Shown here in pieces: positions 39,809 to 48,623 of a DNA stretch of 64,000 nucleotides. The translations under genes were made by a program, and so were the position numbers. The notes under the pieces were generated by a model that saw only the letters and a program-made list of their open reading frames with translations, did not search any database and was not told the origin of the DNA. Source of the DNA: Desulfuromonas sp. AOP6 (GTDB lineage Bacteria; Desulfobacterota; Desulfuromonadia; Desulfuromonadales; SZUA-540); NCBI RefSeq assembly GCF_009731355.2, contig NZ_AP022810.1:806001-870000 (forward strand), given 5' to 3'. Position 1 is the stretch's first letter, and every line of letters begins with the position of its first letter.

Positions 39809-41020
39809 ATGCGATTGCTTATCTGTATAGTCCTGTTCGGTTTATTGCTCGGGGGGGGGGAATGCTTCTCCATGGAGAAGCGTGCGGCTGTCGACGACAT
39901 GGGGCAACTGGAAACTTCAACACCAGGTCCCAGGCAGGCTGAAAATGCTGCGGCGATGAGCGTTAAAAGAGTGCGTCCCGAGGGTGAGACCGGCAAAATC
40001 CTGGCCTCCGAAAGGCACAGGAACAGTGACCCCGATAGTTATAAAAGCTGGAAGAGAAAATTATCCTTCTGGCCTCGCAAAGGCTTGATCCTGTTCGAGC
40101 TAATGGTCGTGATTACCATCGGCGTCCTGGTTGGACAGATATTGGAGGTGTCCGGTTGTGTCAAGATGCTCTCATGGGTGACTTTGCCGATCACCCGCTT
40201 GGGCAAATTGTCCCGGCATACCGGTCCGGCCTTTCTGATGGCATTTCAATCCGGCGCAGTGGCAAACAGCATGCTGGTTTCCCACCGCGACTGCGGTCAG
40301 ATCAGCAACCGCGAATTGTACACCTCGGTTTATGTGGTCTCGGCCTTGTCGCTCTTCGCCCATCTGCCCACCTTCGTGGTCCCAATCGGCATTGCTTTCG
40401 GCTGGGAGGCGACCGCAGCTCTCTTTGGCGTGCGATTTTCCGCTATAGCCGTGCAGGTTGTTTTGACCTTGCTGGTCAGTCGTCAGATCTTCGGTCGGCT
40501 AGGTATTGGCGAAGAATTGCGGGGTAGGGATGTGATTACCGAGGTGCGTGAACACCGACAGCGCAAAAACGGATTTTGGCGCACTGTCTGGCAGCGTTCA
40601 AAGCTCACATTAAGACGGCTACTCTTTTATCTGCTGCCGACCTTTGCCTTGATGACGTCTTTGGAATATTACGGGGGGTTTGAGTGGCTTGCTAAGGCCA
40701 TGCCTCAGCTCTTTACCTTTGATTTTCTGCCGCCGCAATCGTTGTTCGTTATCCCAGCCCAGGCACTGAGCCTGTACAACGGTGCAATTGCTGCGGCCAA
40801 TTTTATCGACTCCGGGTCGATTACCACTCAGCAGGCGGTGATTATCATTCTATTCGGCTCGATGGTTACCGCGCCGGTGCGGACTCTCAAACATGGGCTA
40901 CCGACCTATGTAGCGGTACTCGGCCCGCGAGCAGGAACTTTTATGGCAGTCAGTGCTCAGGTGCTGCGTATGCTGTTCCTGTTAATTTGCACCTGCGCCC
41001 TGATGGTTTACTGGTTTTAA
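39809..41020 (+). CDS. Membrane protein with nucleoside-recognition (Gate) domains
   Basis: A 403-residue protein. After an N-terminal hydrophobic segment (LICIVLFGLLLGG) comes a charged stretch of about 60 residues. Then there are several membrane helices with Gate-domain traits: PITRLGKLSRHTGPAFLMAF, VSALSLFAHLPTFVVP, and NGAIAAANFIDSGSITTQQA. Its place two bases after cbiK and before the methylases suggests a part in moving cobalt or a corrinoid precursor across the membrane; that is inference. A run of nine G at 39850-39858 lies in the coding region and is a possible slippage site. The specific function is unknown. Confidence 0.72.
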   Translation: MRLLICIVLFGLLLGGGECFSMEKRAAVDDMGQLETSTPGPRQAENAAAMSVKRVRPEGETGKILASERHRNSDPDSYKSWKRKLSFWPRKGLILFELMVVITIGVLVGQILEVSGCVKMLSWVTLPITRLGKLSRHTGPAFLMAFQSGAVANSMLVSHRDCGQISNRELYTSVYVVSALSLFAHLPTFVVPIGIAFGWEATAALFGVRFSAIAVQVVLTLLVSRQIFGRLGIGEELRGRDVITEVREHRQRKNGFWRTVWQRSKLTLRRLLFYLLPTFALMTSLEYYGGFEWLAKAMPQLFTFDFLPPQSLFVIPAQALSLYNGAIAAANFIDSGSITTQQAVIIILFGSMVTAPVRTLKHGLPTYVAVLGPRAGTFMAVSAQVLRMLFLLICTCALMVYWF

Positions 41021-41036
41021 GCCAGTTGAGGAGACT

Positions 41037-41792
41037 ATGAAGAATTTGCAGATACCGACAATGCGGCCACAGCCTGGGCATTTTTATGCCGTCGGCATAG
41101 GTCCCGGTTCACCGGACATGCTGACAGTGCGAGCAGCGCGTTTGGTAGAAGGGTGCGATACGATAATTTCACCGCAAGCAAAGGGTTCGTCCAGGAGCCT
41201 GGCTCTGGAAGCCGTACAGCCTTTTGTCGATCGACAGGAGATTATTGTTAACAACTACCCGATGGAGCGTAATGGGGAAAAATCTCGCAAACGCTGGCAT
41301 CTTTTCGCAGAAGAAGTCGTCAGGCGTTGCGCTGCGGGAGAATCCGTAGTGCAGATCACCTTGGGTGACCCGTTAATCTTCGCCACAAGCTCTTACTTGC
41401 TGCAAAGCCTTTCTGAAATGATGCCGGCGGCGAATATTCACGTCGTTCCCGGAATCAGTGCTTTTCAGATTGCCGCCAGTCGGTTTGCAGAGACCTTGAC
41501 GTTACAGGAGGATCGACTGATGCTGATGTCGGCAACGGATCTGTCCGCCGTTGAGAGAGCCTTGGGACAATGTGAGACCCTGGTGCTGTATAAGGCTGGA
41601 ACCTGTATCGACGCTTTGATGGATTTGCTATGTCGCCATAATCTGCTGGATCGTGCACGGTTGGTCAGTTGCTGTGAACAGGGAGAACATGAGCTGTTGC
41701 TTGACGATTTGCCCTCTTGGCAGTCTCGGCCCTTGAACTATATGACCACTATGATTGTACGAATCGGCAGTCGGCCCTGGCTAGAAGGGTAA
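41037..41792 (+). CDS. CbiL-like tetrapyrrole methylase (paralogue of precorrin-2 C20-methyltransferase)
   Basis: A 251-residue class III SAM methylase. It has the methylase opening FYAVGIGPGSPDMLTVRAAR, the EEVVRRCAAGESVVQITLGD loop, and VVPGISAFQIAASRFAETLT. It is closest in pattern to CbiL/CobI (C20 methylation), but a second and more standard CbiL follows at 43480. One of the two may have another job in the pathway. A GAGGAG ribosome site precedes the ATG. It lies 16 bp after the membrane-protein gene and 3 bp before cbiD. Confidence 0.8.
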   Translation: MKNLQIPTMRPQPGHFYAVGIGPGSPDMLTVRAARLVEGCDTIISPQAKGSSRSLALEAVQPFVDRQEIIVNNYPMERNGEKSRKRWHLFAEEVVRRCAAGESVVQITLGDPLIFATSSYLLQSLSEMMPAANIHVVPGISAFQIAASRFAETLTLQEDRLMLMSATDLSAVERALGQCETLVLYKAGTCIDALMDLLCRHNLLDRARLVSCCEQGEHELLLDDLPSWQSRPLNYMTTMIVRIGSRPWLEG

Positions 41793-41795
41793 GGA

Positions 41796-42848
41796 ATGAT
41801 GAGGGAAGGGATCAGCACAGGCAGTTGCGCTGCCCTGGCCGCAAAGGGTGCAGCACTTCTATTGTGCCGTAACGAAAAGGTTGGCACCGTAGAGATCCCT
41901 TTGCCAGACGGTGGTCGTTTGCTTTGGCCACTGGCGGAGCAGCGCCTAGAATCGGATGGGGCGGCCGCCGTCGTTGTCAAGGACGCAGGTGACGATCCCG
42001 ATGTGACCAATGGTGCGCGTATTGAAGTAAGCCTTGAGAGGCGGAACGATAATAACGTCTGCTTTCACGCAGGTCGAGGAGTCGGCGTGGTGACTTTGCC
42101 TGGATTGGCGCTGGAGGTTGGAGAACCGGCAATCAACCCGACGCCGCGCAAAATGATTGAGGCGGCTTTGCGTGAGGTTACGGACTGGGGGCTGGATGTG
42201 ACCGTCTCCGTTGAGGACGGGGAAGCACGGGCCTACAAGACTTTCAATCCGAAGCTGGGTATAGAGGGTGGTCTTTCGATTCTTGGCACCAGCGGGAGAG
42301 TTCGCCCATTCAGCGCCGCGGCCCTGCAGGATTCTCTTAAGTGCGCCATGGATATTTGTGCCGCATCCGGAACCCGTGCTCCAGTTTTTACTCCAGGCAA
42401 TATTGGTCGTCGGGCTGCCCAGAACTATTTTAATCTTGCCCCGCAACAACTTGTCGAGGTGAGTAATGAATGGGGTTTTGTTCTGGAGAAATCATTAGTT
42501 TATGACTTCGAACATCTGCTGTTGATCGGTCATCCCGGTAAACTGGCCAAGCTCGCCATGGGGCAATGGCAGACCCACTCTACTCAATCCGACAGTGCCA
42601 TCGAATATGTGTCCAGACTGGCGGAAACGTTGCTGTCGAGACGCATTGAAGAGCAGCAGACGGTCGAAGGGCTGTTCATGATGGGAATGCAGCCAATTGA
42701 ACGGAAAATAGTTGCGGGGGCTTTGGCCGCCAAGATCAATGCTGCCGTTAGCAATGTATTTAGGTCCAACAGGCAGATCGCAGTCGTGCTGATCAATCTC
42801 AAAGGCGAGATGCTGGGTAGAGACGGAGCTTTGGAGATATGGCAATGA
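41796..42848 (+). CDS. cbiD: Cobalt-precorrin-5B C1-methyltransferase
   Basis: CbiD methylates C1 in the anaerobic pathway and is a marker of the early-cobalt route. The 350-residue protein has the typical start REGISTGSCAALAAKGAALL, a long GDDPDVTNGARIEV segment, AINPTPRKMIE, and GNIGRRAAQNYF, LLIGHPGKLAKLA. ATG 41796 (or 41799 directly after) follows TAAGGA. It overlaps cbiE by four bases. Confidence 0.95.
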   Translation: MMREGISTGSCAALAAKGAALLLCRNEKVGTVEIPLPDGGRLLWPLAEQRLESDGAAAVVVKDAGDDPDVTNGARIEVSLERRNDNNVCFHAGRGVGVVTLPGLALEVGEPAINPTPRKMIEAALREVTDWGLDVTVSVEDGEARAYKTFNPKLGIEGGLSILGTSGRVRPFSAAALQDSLKCAMDICAASGTRAPVFTPGNIGRRAAQNYFNLAPQQLVEVSNEWGFVLEKSLVYDFEHLLLIGHPGKLAKLAMGQWQTHSTQSDSAIEYVSRLAETLLSRRIEEQQTVEGLFMMGMQPIERKIVAGALAAKINAAVSNVFRSNRQIAVVLINLKGEMLGRDGALEIWQ

Positions 42849-43483
42849 ACGAGGCCGGAAAAATCATTGTCGCGGGCTGCGGGCCAGGGCATCCGGATTA
42901 TATAACCGAAGCTGTCCGAATAGCTGTTTCCTCTGCCGAGCTGTTGGTTGGAACGCAACATCTGCTCGAGCTCTTCCCGGATTCTTTGGCGGAGCGGCTT
43001 GCCGTCGGCAAAGACATGGAGGCTCTTCTGAATCATATTGAGGAAGCGAGTCCTAGGGCTATCGTAGTCTTGACCAGCGGTGATACAGGTCTCTATAGCC
43101 TGGCTCGTACGCTGTTGAAACGCTTCGGGTTTCAGCGTTGCCGACTGATACCCGGCATCAGCGCCGTACAGGTCGCATGCGCGAGACTTGCTCTCGATTG
43201 GCATGATCTAAAGATCATCAGCGCTCACGGGCGTGAACCCGAATGTTCAGTTGGTGATCTGTCTGGGTTTAAAAAGATCGCCATTCTGGCAGGGACAGAG
43301 AACGCAAAACGATGGTCTGCCGCCATGCTAGAAGCTCTTGGGGATGCATATACCGCCATCGCCTGTGAAAACTTGACCTGGGAAGAAGAAAAAATCACGG
43401 AGCTTGACGCATCCGGGTTGCTCGCGGCCGAATTGGCCTCGCGCACGATTATTCTGTTGATAGCCAAGGAGGGGATATCATGA
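42845..43483 (+). CDS. cbiE: Cobalt-precorrin-7 C5-methyltransferase
   Basis: The 212-residue protein is a class III methylase with KIIVAGCGPGHPDYITEAVR, LTSGDTGLYSLARTL and IPGISAVQVACARLALDWHD, the CbiE pattern. ATG 42845 overlaps the cbiD stop (ATGA) and has GGAG about nine bases upstream; ATG 42839 is too close to that site. In many genomes CbiE is fused to or next to CbiT, the C15 methylase/decarboxylase. Here no CbiT domain follows; the next gene is cbiL. See findings. Confidence 0.9.
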   Translation: MNEAGKIIVAGCGPGHPDYITEAVRIAVSSAELLVGTQHLLELFPDSLAERLAVGKDMEALLNHIEEASPRAIVVLTSGDTGLYSLARTLLKRFGFQRCRLIPGISAVQVACARLALDWHDLKIISAHGREPECSVGDLSGFKKIAILAGTENAKRWSAAMLEALGDAYTAIACENLTWEEEKITELDASGLLAAELASRTIILLIAKEGIS

Positions 43484-44214
43484 CGGCGCAAACCCACGGG
43501 ACCTTCTATGGTGTCGGCGTTGGTCCCGGTGATCCCGAACTGTTGACTCTGAAGGCGGTGCGCGTGCTGTCTTCTTGCTCCTGTATTTACGTGCCGGTCT
43601 CGAAGTTCAGTCGCCAGAGTTATGTTGGCGAGGTGGCCCGACGTTACGCAGGTTCCGACTGCGAAATTCGTGAGGTTGTTTTCTGCCTGTCGGCAAATAC
43701 GGCGGAGAGAAGTCGGCATTGGCATGAGACTGCGGTTGAAATCGTCACACGTCTGCGCTCTGGTAAGGATGTGGCCTTGGTTACTCTCGGTGATGCCATG
43801 CTTTTTTCAACCTATATCTATCTTCTGCAGGCTTTGCGTGATGTTGATCCGGGTGCAGTGATCGAGACGGTGCCGGGGATTAGTGCTTACAGTCTGGCGG
43901 CAGCCCTGGCAGATGTTCCGCTTGGGCAGGGAAGGCAATCGTTGCTCGTGATGCCGGCTGTCACCGACATGTCGGAGGTCGAGAGTGCGGTTGTCGATGG
44001 TCGTAGCTTGGTTCTGATGAAAATCGGCGCACGGCTGCAAGCTGTTATAGACATCCTGGAACGTCTCGGTGCTCTGGAGAGAAGCGTTTTTGTCTCCCGC
44101 GCGGGATTGCCTGGGCAGAGGATTGAAACCGATTTAAGGTGCTTGCGAGACGCTGATGAAGATGCAGGAAATCTGGCAGTGATTATTGTGCAGGCGTCAG
44201 AATCACGGGCCTAA
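43480..44214 (+). CDS. cbiL: Cobalt-factor II (precorrin-2) C20-methyltransferase
   Basis: The 244-residue protein opens with TFYGVGVGPGDPELLTLKAV, the standard CbiL/CobI start. It has VALVTLGDAMLFSTYIYLLQ and ETVPGISAYSLAAALADVPL. A strong AAGGAGGGG precedes ATG 43480, which overlaps the cbiE stop by four bases. It methylates C20 in the first methylation after cobalt insertion. A paralogue lies at 41037. Confidence 0.92.
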   Translation: MTAQTHGTFYGVGVGPGDPELLTLKAVRVLSSCSCIYVPVSKFSRQSYVGEVARRYAGSDCEIREVVFCLSANTAERSRHWHETAVEIVTRLRSGKDVALVTLGDAMLFSTYIYLLQALRDVDPGAVIETVPGISAYSLAAALADVPLGQGRQSLLVMPAVTDMSEVESAVVDGRSLVLMKIGARLQAVIDILERLGALERSVFVSRAGLPGQRIETDLRCLRDADEDAGNLAVIIVQASESRA

Positions 44215-44245
44215 TGCTTTTGTGGTCGAAAAGGAGTGCATTACG

Positions 44246-45019
44246 ATGAAGGTGTTTTTTGTTGGTGCCGGTCCAGGCGACCCTGATTTGTTGACGGTTA
44301 AGGCCCGCCGCATCCTAGAAGAGTGTCAGATCTGTGTCTACGCAGGGTCTCTGGTCAGCCCCGAGGTGGTGGGGTTGACTCCTGAAGAGTGTGAACTACA
44401 CGATTCAGCGGGAATGACTTTGGATGAAATAGAGACGGTTTTCGTTTCAGGGCTTGAGCGCGATATTGATGTAATCCGTCTACATACCGGTGACCCTTCT
44501 ATCTACGGCGCTATTCGTGAGCAAATGAACATTCTTGACAGGCTTGGCATTAACTATGAAGTAGTGCCGGGAGTCAGCTCCTTTCAGGCCGCCGCCGCAG
44601 CTCTGAAAACCGAGTTGACCGCACCTGAAATTTCCCAGACCGTGATCCTTAGCCGTACTTCAGGGCGAACCCCTATGCCTGAGAAGCAGGAGTTGGCACA
44701 TCTGGCCCGAACCGAGTCAACGCTCTGTCTCTTCCTTTCAGTGCATAAACTTGATGAGGTCGCCACTGAACTCGCGACCTATTACGGGGAGGACTGCCCG
44801 GTCGGGGTGGTTTACAGGGCGAGTTGGCCAGATCAAAAGGTGATCGAAGGGACCCTGAACGATATCGCGGCCAAGGTAACGAGCGCCGCTATAACCAAAA
44901 CCGCCATGATCGTAGTGGGCCAGGCACTCGCACGCGATTTGCCGATATCAAAGCTCTACCATCGCGATTTCAGTCACGGCTACCGTGTGGCAGGGAACGA
45001 TGGAAACGGAGACTCCTGA
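44246..45019 (+). CDS. cbiF: Cobalt-precorrin-4 C11-methyltransferase
   Basis: The 257-residue protein has VFFVGAGPGDPDLLTVKARR, VYAGSLVSPEVVGLTP, LHTGDPSIYGAIREQM and VVPGVSSFQAAAAALKTELT, all typical of CbiF/CobM. ATG 44246 has AAGGAG at about 44231-44236; the open frame back to 44186 has none and would overlap cbiL. The 3' end overlaps cbiG by one base (TGATG). Confidence 0.95.
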   Translation: MKVFFVGAGPGDPDLLTVKARRILEECQICVYAGSLVSPEVVGLTPEECELHDSAGMTLDEIETVFVSGLERDIDVIRLHTGDPSIYGAIREQMNILDRLGINYEVVPGVSSFQAAAAALKTELTAPEISQTVILSRTSGRTPMPEKQELAHLARTESTLCLFLSVHKLDEVATELATYYGEDCPVGVVYRASWPDQKVIEGTLNDIAAKVTSAAITKTAMIVVGQALARDLPISKLYHRDFSHGYRVAGNDGNGDS

Positions 45020-45798
45020 TGAGCACGGCGGTGATCACCTTTTCACCTGAGGGGCTAAAGGTCATGCAGCGGATCTCGGCGGGGATGCAGGTTGATCAAT
45101 ATCTGCATCAGGCAATCGAAGCTCCCCAGGGTGTTCATGTTTTCGAGCGAGTCTTTGCCCTGACGGAAGAGATATTCCGTCGCTACCAGGCGCTCGTCTA
45201 TGTGGCTCCCTGTGGCGTGGCAGTTCGGGCGATTGCCCCCTTGGTTAATCACAAGCTCAAGGATCCCGCAGTTATCTGTCTTGATGTCGGGTCCCGCCAT
45301 GCCGTAAGCCTGCTCAGCGGCCATGAAGGCGGCGCCAATCAACTGGCCATAAACATCGCCAATCTGACCGGCGCCGAACCTGTGATCTCAACAACCACCG
45401 AGGCGGTCAAAACATTAACTATCGGTATCGGTTGTCGAAAAGGCAAAAGCGCAGATGAAATCTGCAAGGCGATAAGGGATGCGCTTGCGATGGTTGGGAG
45501 AAGCCTACAGGAGGTTCGATATCTGGCTACCGCCGATGTTAAAGCTTTGGAGCCTGGCCTGTTACAGGCATCGAGGGAGCTTCAAATCCCCTTACGTATT
45601 CTCGATTCGGAACAGATTCGCATTAGCAGCCTTCCTTTTGCGGAATCGGGATTTGTCCAGAAAAAAGTCAATTTGCCCGCAGTATCCGAGCCTGCGGCGC
45701 TGCTCGCTGGAAGGAGAACGTCATTAATACTCAAGAAAACAGTCTTCAACGGCATCACCGTAGCGATCGCCCGGGAAAATTGTTCCTCGTTGGCATAG
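45019..45798 (+). CDS. cbiG: Cobalt-precorrin-5A hydrolase
   Basis: CbiG opens the lactone ring of cobalt-precorrin-5A and releases acetaldehyde. The 259-residue product has the CbiG N-domain (RYQALVYVAPCGVAVRAIAP, VICLDVGSRHAVSLLSGHEG, GANQLAINIANLTGAEPVIS) and the C-domain (LTIGIGCRKGKSADEICKAI, FAESGFVQKKVNLPAVSEPA). It is somewhat shorter than many CbiG proteins. ATG 45019 overlaps the cbiF stop. Its end overlaps cbiH, whose start is uncertain. Confidence 0.92.
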   Translation: MSTAVITFSPEGLKVMQRISAGMQVDQYLHQAIEAPQGVHVFERVFALTEEIFRRYQALVYVAPCGVAVRAIAPLVNHKLKDPAVICLDVGSRHAVSLLSGHEGGANQLAINIANLTGAEPVISTTTEAVKTLTIGIGCRKGKSADEICKAIRDALAMVGRSLQEVRYLATADVKALEPGLLQASRELQIPLRILDSEQIRISSLPFAESGFVQKKVNLPAVSEPAALLAGRRTSLILKKTVFNGITVAIARENCSSLA

Positions 45799-46502
45799 GC
45801 CCTGGCAGTGTTCAAGATCGCACCCCCCGGGCTGCCGAGGCTATCAGCTCCTGCGATGTGATCGTCGGTTACGACCCCTATGTTGAGGCCGTTAGGGATT
45901 TGCTCACGACTCAGAAGGTGATGACCTCGGGGATGATGAAGGAAACGGAGCGCTGTCGTGCAGCCATTAACGAGGCACTGTCTGGCAAAAAAGTCTGTCT
46001 GATCTCATCCGGCGATGCCGGTGTTTACGGAATGGCAGGCCTGGCAATGGAGATGGCGGCGGCGGATAACGATACCGTTGACATGGAGGTTGTTCCGGGA
46101 GTTACCGCAGCTAATTCTGCAGCGGCCTTGATGGGTGCTCCCTTGATGCTTGATTCGGCGACTATCAGTCTGAGCGACCTGTTGGTCCCATGGGAGATGA
46201 TCGTCAAACGTCTAGAGGCTGTTGCTGCCGCAGATCTGGTGGTGTCGCTTTATAACCCGCGCAGCAAGAGGAGAGTCCTGCAGTTGGAAGAGGCGACTCG
46301 GATAATGCTGCAATATCGACCAGGAACGACTCCAGTCGGTATCGCGACGGCGGTTGGCACAGAAGATCAATTCCTGGTTTTGACGGATCTGGATCATCTG
46401 CTCGAGCAAGAAGTTGGCATGCGCTCCATCGTCATTATTGGGAACAGCACCACCTGTCTATTGGGCGGCCGCATGGTGACACCCCGTGGATATTATCGAT
46501 GA
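45780..46502 (+). CDS. cbiH: Cobalt-factor III C17-methyltransferase
   Basis: CbiH methylates C17 and drives ring contraction. The 240-residue product from TTG 45780 begins FLVGIGPGSVQDRTPRAAEA and has the CbiH traits VIVGYDPYVEAVRDL, ISSGDAGVYGMAGLAMEM, VVPGVTAANSAAALMGAPL, and VSLYNPRSKRR. TTG 45780 leaves no residues before the first strand and has no ribosome site. The frame stays open upstream, where an ATT at 45723 follows AAGGAG (45711-45716) by six bases and would give NTQENSLQRHHRSDRPGKLF as N-terminus. That non-standard start is a real option. Confidence 0.9.
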   Translation: MFLVGIGPGSVQDRTPRAAEAISSCDVIVGYDPYVEAVRDLLTTQKVMTSGMMKETERCRAAINEALSGKKVCLISSGDAGVYGMAGLAMEMAAADNDTVDMEVVPGVTAANSAAALMGAPLMLDSATISLSDLLVPWEMIVKRLEAVAAADLVVSLYNPRSKRRVLQLEEATRIMLQYRPGTTPVGIATAVGTEDQFLVLTDLDHLLEQEVGMRSIVIIGNSTTCLLGGRMVTPRGYYR

Positions 46503-47299
46503 CGAAAAAATCTTCTCCAAAAGTTCTTCTGCTTGGCGGAACCAGTGAAACGGCGCCCCTGTCCATGAAAATTGCTTCCGTGGGATGTCGTGTTCTGGTC
46601 TCGACCGCCACAGATGAACCTCTACCTGTTGGAGAACATCCTGGGGTCGGGTGCCGTTTTGGCCGTTTGGGATTGGCAGAGATGAAAAATCTGCTCGTTG
46701 CGGAAGGTGTCTTCGCTCTGGTCGATGCAACCCACCCCTATGCGAGTGAAGTCCATCAAACTGCCCGTCATGCATGTAACGAAACGGGTTTGCCTTACTT
46801 ACGCTTTCAGCGACCTGAGTCTCAGGTACAAGAGGTCGGTTGGTTGTTTGCTGAAAACCATCAAGAGGCAGCTTTGCTTGCGTGTGAAACAGGACGGCCA
46901 ATATTGCTGACGACCGGATCACGAAATCTGAGGCCGTACGTTCAAGAGGCAAGTCGGAACGAGATTCCCCTCTATGCACGAATACTGAAGCATGACGAAT
47001 CAATCACCGCCAGCAATGATGCTGGCCTCGAAAAGAGTCAGCGTATCTTTGGCCGCGGTCCCTTCACCTACGAAGACAATGTTGCACTGATTCGCCGCTA
47101 CCGGATCGGTGTTGTTGTGAGTAAGGAGAGTGGTCGAGCTGGGGGAATCAACGAAAAATGGCGTGCGGCTCGAGATGAAGGTTGTACGTTTGTGGTTGTA
47201 AAACGTCCCCTGGTAGAGCAGGGCAACAGTTTTGGCTGCATGGATGATCTGGTTCGAGAACTCCTGCAACTGATAGGAGGCTGGTTGCCGTTTCAATAA
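46499..47299 (+). CDS. cbiJ: Cobalt-precorrin-6A reductase
   Basis: NAD(P)H-dependent reduction of cobalt-precorrin-6A. The 266-residue protein has the CobK/CbiJ pattern: VLLLGGTSETAPLSMKIASV, ALVDATHPYASEVHQTARHA, LPYLRFQRPE, ILLTTGSRNLRPY, and VVVSKESGRAGGINEKWRAA. ATG 46499 overlaps the cbiH stop by four bases. It is followed by 40 bp and then the last gene of the operon. Confidence 0.94.
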   Translation: MTKKSSPKVLLLGGTSETAPLSMKIASVGCRVLVSTATDEPLPVGEHPGVGCRFGRLGLAEMKNLLVAEGVFALVDATHPYASEVHQTARHACNETGLPYLRFQRPESQVQEVGWLFAENHQEAALLACETGRPILLTTGSRNLRPYVQEASRNEIPLYARILKHDESITASNDAGLEKSQRIFGRGPFTYEDNVALIRRYRIGVVVSKESGRAGGINEKWRAARDEGCTFVVVKRPLVEQGNSFGCMDDLVRELLQLIGGWLPFQ

Positions 47300-47339
47300 C
47301 AGTCTGTCTGAAAAAATGAGGATAAATCCGAGGTGCTCA

Positions 47340-48104
47340 GTGAATAAAGAAACTCAGGTCTACCTGGTTGGAGCCGGCCCAGGCGACACCGGCTTGATTA
47401 CCGTAAAGGGCTTAAAGTGCCTGCAAAAAGCAGATGTGGTGCTTTACGATAAGTTGGTAAATGTCGAGCTTTTAAAAGAAGCCCCAGAGGCCGCCGAGTT
47501 GATATATGTCGGCAAACAGAAAGGCAACCACCTGCTGCCCCAGGAACAGATCAATCAGTTGCTGGCAGCGAAAGCCTGCCTAGGCCGAATCGTGGTCCGT
47601 CTCAAAGGCGGTGATCCTTTTGTCTTTGGGCGCGGCGGAGAGGAAGCCGAATACCTGCAAAGCCAGTCGATCCCATTTGAGATCGTGCCCGGAGTTACTG
47701 CCGGTTTCGCTGCGGCAGCTTATGCCGGAATACCGGTGACTCATCGCGATCGCACCACCAGCGTCACTCTAGTGACCGGGCATGCCAAAGGTGAGAATGC
47801 TGAAGAACCGAAACTGAACTGGTCATCACTGGCTTCTGGTGACGGCACCTTGGTGTTTTATATGGGCCTAAGCAACCTTGACACGATTTGTCGTGAGTTA
47901 ATAGCTAACGGACGTTCAGACGCGACTCCTGTAGCTATTATAAGTCGTGCGACTACCGATGATCAGCTTACGATGACGACTACTTTGGGGAATGCATACC
48001 AGGAGGTTGCCGATATTAATGTGCCAACACCAGCGGTTATTATTGTTGGTGAGGTTGTCTCCATGCGGGAGCAATTGCGTTGGTTCGACAGGTTCCAAGA
48101 CTGA
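47340..48104 (+). CDS. cobA: Uroporphyrinogen-III C-methyltransferase
   Basis: Makes precorrin-2, the entry point for corrinoids and sirohaem. The 254-residue protein has VYLVGAGPGDTGLITVKGLK, VRLKGGDPFVFGRGGEEAEY, VPGVTAGFAAAAYAGIPVTH and FYMGLSNLDTICREL, as in SUMT enzymes. GTG 47340 was chosen because GAGGTG lies five bases before it; an ATG at 47316 would add eight residues but has no ribosome site. No HemD domain is fused to it. It is the last gene of the riboswitch-controlled operon. No terminator was found directly after it. Confidence 0.94.
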   Translation: MNKETQVYLVGAGPGDTGLITVKGLKCLQKADVVLYDKLVNVELLKEAPEAAELIYVGKQKGNHLLPQEQINQLLAAKACLGRIVVRLKGGDPFVFGRGGEEAEYLQSQSIPFEIVPGVTAGFAAAAYAGIPVTHRDRTTSVTLVTGHAKGENAEEPKLNWSSLASGDGTLVFYMGLSNLDTICRELIANGRSDATPVAIISRATTDDQLTMTTTLGNAYQEVADINVPTPAVIIVGEVVSMREQLRWFDRFQD

Positions 48105-48130
48105 AAGGAGCAAGAGACAAGACTCTCGCC

Positions 48131-48623
48131 TGATCTTTGTTGGTCAGTGCAAATCGCCGGGTATTGACCCGGAAAAACTCGGAAATCTTGGCATTTCTGC
48201 TTGTGGGCACCCGTCACTGGTGAGGCTGGCCACAAAAAAGGGGAAATATCCCTAGACAGGGAAAATGAAAACCGTTATCATTTATTGAAAATAAGGTAAG
48301 GCTGGCTCCCGGTCTATGCAAGCGGCAAAAAGGGAAACAGCTCTTTATCTTGAGGTAGCCAATTACAGGGTTAACACTTGCTTGAAAGAAAATAAACGGC
48401 TCTTTAGATTGAGTTGAAAAAGATTATTAAATTCATGCCAGCGAAAGGAGGAGAAATCATGGCTAATGCCCGGCAGGGCGTATCCGGTTTGAGTGTAGGC
48501 GACAGTGAAAAGAATAACCGGCGAACGTATGACAGCCCCGAGCTTTTTGGGGAATTGCGTGAGGTGTCCATCGAACATGCCGGCAAAGAGTATCGCCTGA
48601 GAATCACAAGCAACGAAAAACAT
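48131..48623 (+). repeat. Duplicated hemP segment, copy 1 (pairs with 56881-57415)
   Basis: This ~490-bp stretch and 56881-57415 are related along most of their length: the 85-bp dispersed segment (GATCTTTGTTGGTCAGTGCA here), then a Fur-like promoter, TTGAGGTAGCCAA, and hemP itself. Inside the hemP frame the two copies are almost identical up to CAAGCAACGAAAAAC, where they part abruptly. The near identity of the coding part against the more drifted upstream part suggests selection or gene conversion. Confidence 0.85.
48253..48281 (+). promoter_or_regulatory. Promoter with Fur-like box upstream of hemP copy 1
   Basis: TAGACA (48253-48258), 17 bp, TATCAT (48276-48281). The spacer and -10 box contain TGAAAACCGTTATCA (48266-48280), which matches 12 of 15 positions of the core Fur box TGATAATCATTATCA. 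Repression by iron-loaded Fur is inferred. Confidence 0.65.
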
